Positions 47,114-60,200 of a stretch of 64,000 nucleotides of DNA are shown one piece after another. Origin of the DNA: Collybiopsis luxurians FD-317 M1 (lineage: Eukaryota; Basidiomycota; Agaricomycetes; Agaricales; Omphalotaceae); NCBI GenBank assembly GCA_000827265.1, contig KN834758.1, positions 891,067 to 955,066 on the forward strand, read 5' to 3'. The first letter of the stretch is position 1. Every line of letters starts with the position of its first letter. The notes below the pieces were generated by a model, which ran no database searches, was not told the origin of the DNA, and worked only from the letters and a program-made list of their open reading frames with translations. The translations under genes were made by a program, and so were the position numbers.

Positions 47114-48815
47114 AACCAGTAAATACCTGGGAGAAGGTTTTTGGGTGTGAGGGCTATATAGAGTATTTGATGGCCATCGGGCTCCTTCTAGAATCTTCGC
47201 CGCCCTTCTTTCCATTTTAGTAAATTTCCAGTCAATTACATCCCGACTCAACCAACATCGCCAGCAAGGATTTCCAGCTTCTTGTACAGAACATATCCGA
47301 CGAAAAGGTTCACTAACTTGATAAAACTTAATAGCTTTTCCGAGATTCCTTGGGGGAGTCAAGTCTTTTTGTTTTTTACCTTGATAGAATACTTCCCCGC
47401 AGCCTCGGACTTGGTATATCAACGGACTTTTGCACTTCAGCTGGTAAAAGGTAGCATGTTGTAGTAAGTACTGGATAGAATACTTCTGCGCAGCCTCGGA
47501 CTCGGTAGCCTCTTTCGTCTGTGTTTCCTCTAACTTGATCAGTGATAGCAATTTAACGCCGCAATGCAGCTATTGGTGGTGGTTACAGCAAAGGCCAACT
47601 CTTGCTATTGCTTCCTTCGATTACTCTTTAAGATTTTGCTCTCTGGCTCTGACACCCAGACATCGTGTTCAGCGGTGTTGCCTGCGATTGGGTAAATTCG
47701 CCAGCGGAGTCTCAATTTTGTTCCAAGTATCGCAGCGCCGTGGACTTTATCGATGCATCCTCCAGGTAAGAATAGATTTCTCGTAACATTCCTCGAATGT
47801 TGTGCTGTTGAGTTCTGTCTCCCAGCGATGAAAACATGCTGAGACTCGCTTAGCTGTGAGAATTCCGTTGAATTTCCTTACGTTCTGATGTTTAGGTTCC
47901 TTTGAAGTCTATGCGTACCAAGGAAGCTCCTTGAGGGTTTATGGAAACCCTACGCGGGGATATCGTTAGACGCCCGCGAGGTCAGGAGAGGTAACTACCT
48001 TTTCTTACCATCTCCGTTTTAACTTCAGTATACATGCTTAATTCTCTCAATTCAACTCGATAAGGTCGAGTGGCACTCTAGTTCCTCATCTTCTGAGCTA
48101 GGATTTCTGAGAGGAGCCCCCGATCTCCGCCTTCAAGAGTATTTTCTGATTCCGCCTACCTTTCCAGAGCTCGTTCGGATCCCCTGTGCCTTTTTCGAGG
48201 GTCGTCTCCGAGTAGGCGGAGTGTTTGCGGTTCTTGTGGAGATGAGCAGGTTCCTGATCGTCACACCTTCGCTCAGTGAGTCGCGTATGTATCGATGGTA
48301 CCTTCTCAAATGATAATTTGGAGAGCCATACATATATCGCATGGTCTCAAACTGGCAAGTATGGCAAAGCATTTCCCGCAATCGATTCGCATTGTTTTCA
48401 CCTCGGGGAAGCGTGAGCTTTCTAGCGTAGTTACATCGCTGCGAATGTGATATGCCATGTAAACCTTTTGACTTTTACTGAAGCAAAAAATTTGCTTCGC
48501 TCACGCTCTGGAACCGCATTCAACTCGTTGATTACCTGTCCCCCTTCCTCATAGTACTTTCGGCCGCCTTCTCTCCCTCAAACCCCTTTCTCACAACACT
48601 TTGCTGATACTAGATGTGCACGCTCGCCGAATGTGAGATATACTCACTATTCATACGCTTATGCTAATGCCACGCTGTTACTCATAGTGAGTTCCACTAG
48701 AACTCGCTTTCAGGGCAAATTCCGTCACGCTGAATCAGAGGTTCAACAGTTCTCTCAGTGGCCATGGCATAGAACATCAATATTCTGCAAGTCGATTGTA
48801 CAATAATACTGTGGA
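47114..48815. other. Gene-poor region downstream of the STI1 promoter
   Basis: Contains the STI1 promoter and a short direct repeat (GATAGAATACTTC at 47383 and 47474, each continuing into GCAGCCTCGGACT). A 170-codon frame over 47042..47551 overlaps the STI1 start and has no domain. Nothing else is recognisable. Confidence 0.5.
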
Positions 48816-49980
48816 CTATGTCCCGAGCTGTTCGGCGGGTCTAGAGTCATCAGACTCGGAACTTTTTTCCCGTTTGAGCGTAATCCCTTTGTAGTCTATG
48901 TCTACTGTCTGATCATCAATGGACACGCTCATCGCCCATGAGTCATGTCGTGCTAGAAGACTTCGCATACACTCATTTTCGAAAAGACCGGGAAATACGG
49001 GGCACTGGTAGGGGAAGGGATTTTTAGAATGGATATATACTGTCCTACATAGAGACAGAAATAAACTTCTGCCTGGTTTCCCTCGGGCAGTTATGTCCAA
49101 ATACGAAGCTTTTAACAGGGGATTTTTTCGTGAAAGCTGTCTGAAGCGGAAGAACGCACGCGTCAAGTGTCATGCCTTCCCCTTTTGCCTTTCGACACTC
49201 CAAATTTTCGGGGTTTTTTCATCATTTCGACTCTGGATCACATGCTTACCTACGTTGTTCCAGACCTGTTGCGCCACGGACGTGGTTGACTTCAGTTGCG
49301 GTGTCGGTCAGCGAATTTGAGAGCACCCTGGTGATTAAGAAAAAGTATACTGTACATGGAACAATCGCCTCCCGCCTATCTACCTTTTCGTTCGTATAAA
49401 GGCGGAGGTAGGCGATCCAGATGAGAATCAGGATCAGTGGGGCTAGTACAAACTGTTCACCACAATTCAGGAGGCTTGGCTGAGGATCTCCAGTATACAA
49501 CTCAGCGACGTCGACGAAGTCCACGAACTCACAAAAGGTAAGATCTCTCCTCCACTCTAATCCTAATCAATCGGGACAGAGGTGGAGGTCCCGCTAACTC
49601 CGTGAAGCCCAGTGGCTATCGTACGCGCCAGTCGCATCCATCGATCGATGTTATAGCACTACTACTATAAGTAGTAATCGTAAGCACGTAGGTTATAACC
49701 CAAGGCCACGCTACTACCTCGAGGCGCTCGCAGATAACCTCCTGCCGCAGTGTGCACTGGTCAAGTGCAAGCGATGCAACCTTCTTGCTGAAAAATTCCT
49801 TGCCGAGAGTAGTTGTAAATGAATACGATCAAAGCAAAGGAAATGATATATGACTTTTGCCTGCATTAAGTTAAAGCCCGGGACTCGTCGCGGAAGCACC
49901 CGACCGTTCATCATGCGTCCATCAATGTTTCCCCAAATGGAGATGATTTTGGACGCTTTGACCAACGCTTCCGATTTCCG
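48816..49980 (-). CDS. Tentative membrane protein, 5' end not found
   Basis: Four exons can be joined in consistent phase: 49855..49980, 49718..49798, 49250..49527 and 48816..49140 (introns 56, 190 and 109 nt). The joined frame encodes about 269 residues, without a convincing start codon. It includes KASKIISIWGNIDG, then EFFSKKVASLALDQC, two hydrophobic segments (FVLAPLILILIWIAYLRLY and AIVPCTVYFFLITRVL) and an acidic tail (KREKSSESDDSRPAEQ). No family is recognised. The 190-nt intron and the weak GTCATA donor reduce confidence. It could be a lineage-specific gene or a decaying one. An upstream exon beyond 49990 is possible. Confidence 0.35.
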
Positions 49981-52900
49981 CTATAAGGATTCGTGGGAGT
50001 GAAGGGAAAACTCGGAGTCTCTTTCCTTTCCACCGCGAATAATCAGGTCTTCCGTAGGCGCACTAGCCTAAAGTGGCTAACACCAATCGTCCTCGATGTA
50101 GACGGTTCCGTAGGCTTATAATACCTCGAGATAGACGGCTTGCTCGAAATCGCCAAGAAACGATTCAGAAGCGTACTCGGATAGAGCGTAGGATCGCGAG
50201 ATGCGGGATGTTAGCATCACACTGATAGTCAGACTCGAGGCCAGATTGAACGAAAATGCAAGTGAATGATCGGTGTCATTGGATATGAGTTGGAAGATTA
50301 ACCCCGTTTCATTTTGGTTGGATGAAAGTACCCGATATCTGAGTCGCGCAGGTATCCGCGATGCTATTCAAGTCAAGCTCTGAACGGTCCTGTTTTTACT
50401 TTTGTAGAACGGGACATCCCGCTTTCCCATACCCAGCTGGTATGCGATAGGTCAGTGATTGGAGGAACTTCGACTCTCGACCATACCGCAAGTCATTTAG
50501 GTACCATGTTTAATTAACATATGAGGATTAAAATCTAGATTTAAGCTGTTGTCAAGATTGACAGGATTTATCAAGGTATGAATTACAGCAGAAAACATAG
50601 GGATCTCGATAGGCATCCGTCCAGTACACGGTTCAATCTTGACGGGTTCATCGGTATCTAGACCATCAGAGCATGGTCATTCACCGAATCTACACCGAAT
50701 GGAAACAATCAATCACGGTATGCTGCTGCTCGAGATGCTGTTCTGGGGCTAGCTACCAGTACAAGGAATTTGGGCGTTCCGACTGGCTTCCCACTAGCTT
50801 GATCCCCGCGCAGCTGCATAGATACTTGCCTTGGTAGCGCTTTACCTATTCGACGCGAAGAAGAGACTTGAAGTACGTTCCTTGGTCACGCATAGTGCCA
50901 CAATGACAAATATCGACGGAGATTTGGAAGACGGCCTTGCCTTGTGGCAGTAAGGTACTTGCTGTATAATTGCGATGGATGGATATCGATTCCGACGAAC
51001 TTTGGTCAGCATTCTGAGAGAGAAGTTGCCTCGAGTTGTGTGTAAGTTACCGATAACTGAAGCGATGCTGGAAGTCTAGAAGAAGAATTTCTGGCACGCC
51101 GATGATGTGTCCACCGGGCATATAAGGGGCTGCCTCTCATCGGCACTCAGGCGTGTCGGTGTAGGTGTATTCAGCTCGGCGTTTCTGTACATACGTGTTT
51201 CATTATACCTCACCACGTCTTCTTCAAACGCTTCTTTCCTGATGAAAACGCGAATCCGGCTTGGAATGTACCTCATAAGATGTCCAGATCACTTGGAACT
51301 ACGTTTGAGGTATTAGGAGTCGCAGAACTTGTTTCAACGGTCTCCGAGTGGATCTCAGAAGATTCCAGAAGCCATCGAGAGCGATCGTGCTTGGATGGCT
51401 GGACTTTGGCACTACATATGATTTAATTTGGTTTTTTTCCTTCAATATATGCGTCGAATTAAATGATGTCCACTGCGGCTCAACTCTGACGAATCAAACG
51501 GCCATGGCCGATTGAGCCTGCCATTTGGGTTTCTTCGGTTTCAACCAGTGAGCGCTAAGTAGCATTGAACTCGATACCGGGACTAACTTGAAGTACTGTC
51601 AGCCGAGAACTCGGGTCTATATATGCATATAGACGTAGTACATGGAGAGTCGGGATCAAAGTTGAGACGGTGAATAGAAGATAACACCAAGTGTTTAACT
51701 TATCATTCCTCATGTTTACCATCTTTGACTCTGCGTATTGCTGTAGTAACTTGAGTCTGACTTGAAGACAGTGCTAGATATATATCACTGTGTTAAATAT
51801 AGCCTGTATATACAGTAGTGTTAGCGCAGTGATGCGACTAATTCAGACTTTGCTCACTGGAAGCCACTCGCCGAACCCGTCTAAAAATATCCATCAGGTT
51901 GGCTCGTGTGCCCGATTTCCCGGGACGAACCTTTTTTGTGACTTGGACACTCACACACGTCGGAGGGCTATGTAGAAGAGGCACCAGTTGGAGGGTACAA
52001 TCATTGCAATTTATTGTATATGGAAGGAAATTGATAAACTTCATTCTTCACTCGAGAAACTTGCCGTATATGACGCACCGTGGAGATTTTTTTCCTCCAA
52101 AAGTTTGAATGATCCAGACTCCCATTGAACTGGATTCAAGGGCAACCGAATTGGCAAGCCCTGGTTCCTTAATTGACTCCTGGATACATGCGCTCGAAAG
52201 ATATTATTCTCATATACGTATCCACAGAAAGGTGCCACTACATCGACAGAGGAACTGCTCATGACCAACAATGACAAAAGGACCAAAAGGAGATTAAGAT
52301 ACGTACTTTGTGGACATTAACCGTTCCAGGAAGGATATCCGCTATTTCCATCGGATGGTCAAGGGTGCAGCGGGACGGAATCGATAAGTGAAGAAGCATA
52401 CAAGATTTAGGGTATAGACACCTGTTGTACCCAGTGGTTTAGATCGATACAATTGTTTTAAATCGCATCAGGAATTAGTCCAACCGCCCACCCGCGATTG
52501 CCACAGCATGAGGGATACTTGACAGACAGAGTCATCTTGAAGGTCTTATTCCCTTACCCCCATCCCCTTCGAGCGCTCTCAAGACGGTACAAAGCAATAT
52601 GGTATGTACAAACCGTGTCGTGATTGTTGATATGGGGTCGACAGCCAAGTCAGACAGGACGACAAACGCCACTTTTCCCAGCAGTAAATCAGTCGGAAAA
52701 AGCCTACACGGTAGGCTATTTCTGGCCGGCAAAGTCAAGAGACGTGCTCTCCCATTGGGCCTATTGTAGAATATCCTATTCAAAATGGAAATGCGTGATT
52801 GACCAGTTACGGATGCAATTGCAATGTGTTCGTGTCCATATGCTATGGTTGTGAGGAAAAAACTTGGGTTACAAGAATGGAACGGGGTCTCTGGGATCAT

Positions 52901-53594
52901 AACGACGCTAAAGAGGCAAGTCCTTACTGTATTTGGGTGCCTGGGCGAAGTGGGGTGGAAGTTTGTCGGTATTTTTTTTTCCTGGTATTCCGGGGTAATT
53001 TACACTGCTAGTTCAGGGACAGTAAGAATAGACGATGTATACCGGAAAAGAATTCTACCTTTTTAGCCCGAAAAGTCAATGTCATGAATAGGTTGGATTG
53101 AAAGAGCTGGAGGCAGCGCTGTCGGGCATGAGTTAATTAGGGAAGAGACGGAGCCGCCATCCATCATACAAAGTGGTACCGGAGCAACGGCATCAGGATG
53201 GGGTGATGGATATATATTTGCGTTTGCAGCGGAAGGGAAGATTGGAATTGAGTTTGGATCAAGAAGAAAGAGTATTTTTTTTTCAGTGCGGCTTCTTTCC
53301 AGACGTTGAATGATCCTTTATTTACGCAGTGAGGTTAAGTATTTTACATTACATGAGGGGATTACATAGGGTGGACTTGAGATTCTGAATAGAAGGAAGG
53401 TGAATTGCCTCGAGGACAGAAGTTAGAGAAAAGCTTAGTGTGTGTAGTATATTATGAGAAATGTAAACTGGTGTCTTTAGATCGGACTGAATGAATTCTA
53501 TTAAATGTCATGACTCTTTGGTCACTTCTCCTTTTCCCTATTCCCCTTCCCGCCCACCTCCTTCCTCTCTCTCCCTTGTCCTCATCTCCTAACC
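49981..53594. other. Gene-poor region (3.6 kb)
   Basis: No coding frame with recognisable domains was found on either strand. A 122-codon minus-strand frame (52532..52900) lacks family features. The last 500 bp, with pyrimidine-rich stretches, is probably the promoter of the Zn2Cys6 gene. Confidence 0.5.
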
Positions 53595-56500
53595 ATGCCT
53601 GAAGACTCTTCATCGTCGTCTGCAACAGTCTCCTCATCGCGGCCGAAACCTCCGAAATCCTCTCAGACTGCCGGCGTCGTTCGTGCTAGGGCTTCTCCCA
53701 CTCCGGGTTCTACTGCAGATTCCTCATCGGCCGATACTCGTCCCCAAAAGCGTGCCAGAAAAGCCATAAACTGTGAGCCCTGTAGAAACAGCAAACTCAA
53801 ATGCGACAGGTATAATCCCTTAAAACCATCATTCCCTTGCCTTGTTGCTCACCAGCAGCCAGAAATCGACCATGCTCATCGTGCGTTCTTCGCGGTTAGT
53901 CTTTCCTAGACATTTCCCCTGTTTTTCCTCTCAATGTGAATTTTCGCGTTCTTAGGCACTTCTGCTATGTGTTATCAGGATGGCAGAGGCCCCGAAGGCG
54001 ATTCATACGTCCGCGGAGATGATCACCAGTGCGTATTTTTTTCTGTATTTTTGCTACCTTTTTTTTTGCCGTGCTCAACGTCGATAAAGTTATGCTCGAA
54101 TCGACCCAGCTGCAGAGATTGCCAGGCTACGACACTCTATTTCAATGCTGGAATCTTATGTATTTCCCCATACTCGCAATGCAAACACCCATGCTCCTCC
54201 CGTCAGCACTCATCGCCGAACCAGTGAAAGCATAGTGCCCAAAAAGGAGCCTATCGATTCGGACGTCAACAGCGGCCCTGCTCCAAACGGGTCGGCAATG
54301 CCACCGGGTATGCTTGGCAGCAAGGTGCAGGGAGGCCTTTATGCTGGTACCACCAGCGTTGCCGTCCACCTTCTTCCCGTGCGTCTCTGAAACTTTTATC
54401 TTCATCCTCTCTTCTTACGAGTACTACGACAGCAACACGAAGGTTCCAGAGGCTCCGAAGATGACTCACAGTCCCGCCAGCCTTCACAAGAACTCTTATC
54501 CAATGCCGCCCAAGACTCCCTCGATGAGCCTACCAATGACTTTCCCTCCCTGACCCCCGAATATGACCGCGATCTTCTTGCTCTTCTTCCAAACGTCGAA
54601 GTTATCGACGGTCTCATCGCCTACTATTTCGAGTATTGCAATTGGATATACAGGCATATTAACCAGTCTGCTTTTACTCACAATTGGGACCGTTTCAAGA
54701 GCGGTCTCAATTCTGACCGAATAATTCTCTCCACCGCTTGCGTAATCATGGCAGTTTCGGCACACTATCTTCCACCCCAGCATTCCCTTCTTGAAACATT
54801 AACCGAGACACACGAGCAGCTGGGCCAGAAATTCTTTGATGTCTCCACTCAGGCTCTTCATCGGAGACAGCAAGAGTCCAAAAGCTACACTTTGGATCTT
54901 GTTGAACTCTACTTGATCAGAACACATTATCTCAATATGCTAAAAAATGACAGCGAAGAGGTTTGGCATATACGCGGGGAACTAGTCACTATTGGTACGG
55001 CGATGGGCCTTCATCGAGATCCTGGGAAATGGCGCATGCACAGAGATGTTGCGGAGAGGCGAAGATGGGCGTGGTGGCATATAGTGCTCTTGGAACGGTA
55101 CGTACAGCGCGTGTATTCCTCATTACCTTCACTTAACCTTTGCGTAGTTGGCAAGCGTTCATGTTTGGTCGACCTCTCTGTATTGCTTCCCATCATTTTG
55201 ATACCCAGCTGCCTTCCTACTGCGATCCCGCTATCGATAAAACAGGCCGATTATATTTACCCAATATCGCCTTATTCCGCTTGGCCTTCATTCTCGGAGA
55301 TATTATGGATGACGCAGTTTCTGTGCGGACAGTGCCTTACGACTCTGTCCTGGCCAACGATCGTGCCCTCACGCAGTGGATGGACAATCTTCCATCAGAG
55401 CTTAGTCTCGACGAATACAGAGTCGCCCGCAATCTTGCTAGTCCAAATGCTAACCTTCGGCGATTGGGTGTGCAGAGTGTGATCATCAGATCAAGTTATT
55501 ATCATATTCGATTCACTTTGCATCGGCCGTACGCTAGCGCCGCAGTTGGTCCAGTCCCCTCATCTTCTTCCTCCGCTTCGAACAAGAACTCTTCGGATAA
55601 CAAGCATTCTCAGAGTCTTGAGATTGCAGTTGGTGCGGCCAGCGAGCTTATTACCATGGTATCCCAGAGTAGACCGGACTTTTTGGCCAATTCTGCTTTG
55701 GCGGTTCCAGGGCATATGACTTGGGGCCCGTTCCATTCATTCTCAGCCGCAATGTTCTTTTCATTCCAGTTGATCGCCAATCCCGACCAACCCGGCGCCT
55801 CCCTATTCCGTGCCTCTATCAAAAAGGCTATTCACACATTGGAAACTTGTCGGGGGATTACTTTCGCAGACAAGGCATATGATATTCTTTTCGCGCTTGC
55901 GCCTCTCTATAGCGTCGATTTCCACCTGGAGAGCAAGGATCAGAGAGAAAAGGAGCGTGCGCGTATACTCAGCGTCGTGAGGAATTTGGCGTTCCCGTAT
56001 CACGACTCACACGATCCGCGAAGGTTTATGGATAGCAGTCCCAACAGCAATGGGAGTGGCCGGCATATACTCAATGGTTCTCCAATGAACTCTTCTAGTG
56101 TCAGTCCTCCATTAACCGTTGTACCCAACTCTCACACACACTCTGACTTGGGAGGGCAGGACTCCAATTTACATTCGCACGCCGTTTACGAGTCATCATT
56201 GCAAACCCATGCAATGTCCAGCATGCGAACGTCATACCCCCAATCGGGTGGAACTAACTCTAGTCAGTTACAAGCCGGTGCAGGAGGTGGCGCTAGTGGT
56301 GGTGGACAACAGCACCCAGCCTCTCCACTTTCTCATATGTCTCCCACCGTCATGCCTTCGCATACACAAACTCTGGCTGCGATCCCGGCTTCTGCCTCGT
56401 CGAATCCTTACCCGGGTTCTGCCGGATCGGGGTATGCGTCGCAGCAGCCGGTGTATAATGACTCGTCGAGATACGGACAGTATGGAGGACATCATGTCGA

Positions 56501-56627
56501 CGATGCCTCCATGTGGGGTGCGGCGGTTGGTTTTGGACAGGGAGAGTGGTCTCAGTTTCTGGATGGGTTCAGACCTCCTTCCGGTTCTGCGAGTGCGGTA
56601 GCGCATCATCGGCATCTTCAGGGGTGA
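53595..56627 (+). CDS. Zn2Cys6 fungal transcription factor
   Basis: Six exons (53595..53809, 53863..53894, 53956..54028, 54090..54378, 54433..55097, 55148..56627) encode 917 residues. The zinc cluster spans exons 1-3: cysteines 60, 63, 70, 76, 79 and 88 give C-x2-C-x6-C-x5-C-x2-C-x8-C (AINCEPCRNSKLKCDRNRPC). ARIDPAAEIARLRHSISMLE is the dimerisation helix. Exons 5-6 hold the fungal-specific transcription factor domain (IAYYFEYCNWIYRHINQSAF, then AMGLHRDPGKW, then RRRWAWWHIVLLERWQAFMF, then GRPLCI). The C-terminal 250 residues are Ser/Gly/Gln/His-rich and probably activate transcription. The regulated pathway cannot be told. A GTGAGT overlaps the stop codon, so an extra 3' exon is possible. Confidence 0.92.
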
Positions 56628-57236
56628 GTGAGCGCTGAGCGCCGAGCATGAAGATGGGCGGTGGATGAATTTCTCGTTTGACAAAAATCGATTTCGGGAA
56701 CGGTCGTCCTAGATATCGTGCTCTTTTTTTTTTTTCAGTCTTCCCTATCTTTCTTTCATTCATGTACATAATTTGCGAGGTTACCTATCTATTACCTTTT
56801 TTTTCTTCCTTTTCCCTATTTTTTTTTTGGTTCGTTTTTTCATCTTCCCTCTTAAACTAAGTCTGTATGGGCTGGCAATTCGAAATCAATGAACATCCGT
56901 TTGATTTCAGTTGTGCCTTGGTTTTCCTTATCCGTTCTTGGTTTTTTAGGTTGGCTGGGCTTTGTGAATTCTGTTGTTGTACATATGTATATCATTTGTT
57001 TATTGCGTTATGATTTCTCCTTTTGCGTTGTTATCTTAAATCTCATCCTATACTGATGTTTTGCTGTAGCCATACCGAAATCCTTGTTGTACTCGTGCGT
57101 TGTGTTTGATTCGTGTCGAAAATATGCCGTTCAATGTTAGTTTTGTAGTCAGCAAAGCAGGTAATTTCACAGCAGATAATACAAAGAATTATATAAATAT
57201 CTACAGTACAGCCATACACTCCAGAATCCGCGATTG
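56628..57236. other. Convergent 3' flanks
   Basis: T-rich intergenic DNA between the transcription factor and the nucleoporin gene, with several poly-T tracts. No gene is seen. Confidence 0.5.
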
Positions 57237-60200
57237 TCAGCGCTGTTTAGAACTGACAAGCTCTTGCATACGCTTCACACGATTCGTCACCTCCATGCGG
57301 AGTTCTGAGAGTCGAGGAGGCGTTGGCTCTAGAGCCATTCCAGCCATAAGCACTTGATCGATGAGCGTGTAGGGTAGCCACGTAGACGCTGCATTTTTGG
57401 GGGTTTCTCGAGCTAATTGGCCGTCGACCTGGACAGAAAAAAAAAGATGCAACAGGGAAGTTTAACATCCGACGAAAACCCCTCTGCCCTACAACAGTCA
57501 AGAAAAAAAAAAAAAACCCACCTTTCGGATAAGCGACAGCGTGTGCTCGATGGCCTGATCGAGATTTCCGAATCGCAAATAAACACGTATGAGGTATTCG
57601 TGGTGGTTTTCCTGGACAAGAGAAAAAAAGGTCAATTGTTTGCGACGGTTGACTTGAGGGGGGGGGGGGTTGGGCGGCAGAAAATCGTACCTCCAAGACT
57701 TGCACAAGCCAAGGCGGCGGAGAAGATGCTTGAACGCCCAGAATTGTTTCTAGCGTGATTTTTGTATACTTGAAATCGGTCTCGGTCCCATCGTGTCGCT
57801 TCAGCGACTCCCGCAAATATCTCCAACCTCTATCTGCTGCAGAGCCCGGCCAGGTTAAGACATTATCGGTGAGCAGCCAATCAGAGGTATCTTCTCGCCT
57901 GGGAACAATGTAAACAAGGTTGCATTGAAAAAGAAGAAAGTTGGACAAACTCACACGACAACATCTGGATTGTGAGAAAGCCTGAGGCATTGCGTTGTCA
58001 AATGGGCAAATAGATCCGTCATGTCAACTTCAAGGCTGCGAGCAGTGGCCAAGGCCATATTGAAGCGATTGGATTGCGCCAATCTCAATACAATGGAAGC
58101 CGGCGGAAGGAAAATTTCTGACTAGTGTTCAGCATCTAACGCAAGTGTTAAAACCACACCTTACCGGTCGCCGGTTGTAGGGAAGAATCGCGCCCCACAA
58201 GATCGAGCTGCGCGGAAAATAGTGTGTACTCATACTGGATGTCTGCCAGTTGTACGATCTCATTTTCGTATTTTCCAGGAGAGAATTTCGATTCTGGAAT
58301 GTTACTGGTAATGTGCCGTCTCTTCTAAAGCAGTCGGACCGATGTCAGTTGCTAGAATATCCGCGAGGACTAAAGCGAAAGGCTTCACCTCCGGAATGGA
58401 GTCCACGGAACCCGGTAATAGGAACCACAGGTTTTTTGAATCTGCTAGTGAAAGAGCGTTCATTGAAATCATGTACGCTTCCAATTGTTCACCAGCCAAG
58501 CGCGAAACGAGAGATGGATCTTTGACCATGAGCCCTCGGAGCTTACGCGCTCTCTGGTACATGATCAAGGCCGCTGAACGTGGCAATTAGTGCGTCTTAA
58601 GATGCCAAGGAGTAGAAAAAACCACACCATTGCGATAATCGCCCCGAAGAAGGAACCACGAATAGAGTATTCGCGAATAACTCGGGCGTGAAAGAGGGTC
58701 TTCATTACGAGCTTTGAAGGAAAGCGCCTCTTCAACGTCATCGGCATATCCAGCAAAATTGAAGGACAGTAAGTTTTCTACGCGATCATGTTCGCACATC
58801 CGATAGACGAGGTGGCCGATGTTTTCACGTTTTCTGTAAAGATGCTAAGAATACCCATTATCAGGGGTTAAACAGGAGTCCTCACTGCGTATCCGATGGC
58901 GTCGAAATCCAGGCAGCATAAGCGTCATCGAATAATCCTAGATCTATGTACCCTCTGACAACAGTGTGCCATAAGGGTGCAGTATCGGCATTTGGGGAGG
59001 CAACAGATAACGCAAGTCGGGTGAAAATGATTTCGTGGTGTTGGTAGGAGTTTGACTTGAACATCGCCGCAATATAGAGATAAAAGGAGAAGGCGGAATC
59101 GAATAGCTGTGACGACGGAAGTACAGATTGTAATGCTTCACAGTCTTCTTTACCGAGGGCACTATCTGGACCTAACGAATAGTCAGAAGATGAGAATGGG
59201 AACCATCAAGCACGAATCGTACCGAAACATCCCGCGAGTTTTTCAAAAAGCAAAGCGGCGTCATCCGATCGGCCAGCGTGAAGCCAGATCCGGGCGAGAA
59301 CGTACGATACTCCAGCAGTTCTAGGCAACCATGAGAGCAGTTCACGAGAAACAAGCATATGCCCGAGTGCTCTTAGCCTCTCACAGAACAGGACCTCTGC
59401 TCTTGACGCAATCGATGGAGTTATGGATTGCAGCAAACCGGTATCGTCAAGAAAACGGTGAGCTGCTCCTGGAAGTACGTGGTTAGTACTACTTTGCAAC
59501 AGCAGGCGGTGAACGAGGGAGTATGTAGGAGTGGAAAGGTTTCGGTTACGGGAGACTTGCATGTTCTGTAGCAGCGAAACCACGTCGTCCGCCGAGGATA
59601 TGTCATCCAAAGGGGCATTAGTAGCAGCGTTAGATGGCTGCTGGACGACGTATCTTAGGGTAGCAGTTCCCCGGAAAACAGCAAACACTTCCGCCAACAA
59701 CGAAGGATCCCAATCTAGGAGGTTATCCACCAGGAAGAAGTAGTATGCCATTAGGCATAGGCACAGATTATATCGAGCATTGACTGATACGATAACAAAA
59801 GAGGCCGTCAGGCCTCTAAACCAATCAGAATCCGGTGGGGGGAGGAGTAACTCGACTTCATCCTCTTCCCTCTTCACACCCATGTCGAGACCGCCTATCA
59901 CGTCAAGGGACGTTCGAATAGCATCTTCAAGATTGTCGATGCTCGATAGACGACCAGCAAGCCAATTTCTGGCCCCATCATCCAAAACATCCTTGAAGTG
60001 AAAGCGAGAAACTTGATCTTGAAGTATGTCGGCGAAAGGAAAGGCGATCTCCTGATGCATTAGATCAACCAGGCAGCCTTCCAGCGCTAACATTGTCTGT
60101 GGTCCCACTTTCTGTCGAAGATTCCACAGAATTCCAAACAGGTCGTATTGAGAGTCTGTTATTCGCAGATCATGCGCAAGAGTTCGGTAGAGATGAATCG

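Noticed and set aside
47042..47551. 170-codon frame overlapping the STI1 start
   Set aside because: It runs through the STI1 first exon and intron in another frame, contains a local repeat and matches no family.
52532..52900. 122-codon minus-strand frame
   Set aside because: It has no domain, no signal or membrane pattern and no splice partners. It was not kept as a gene.
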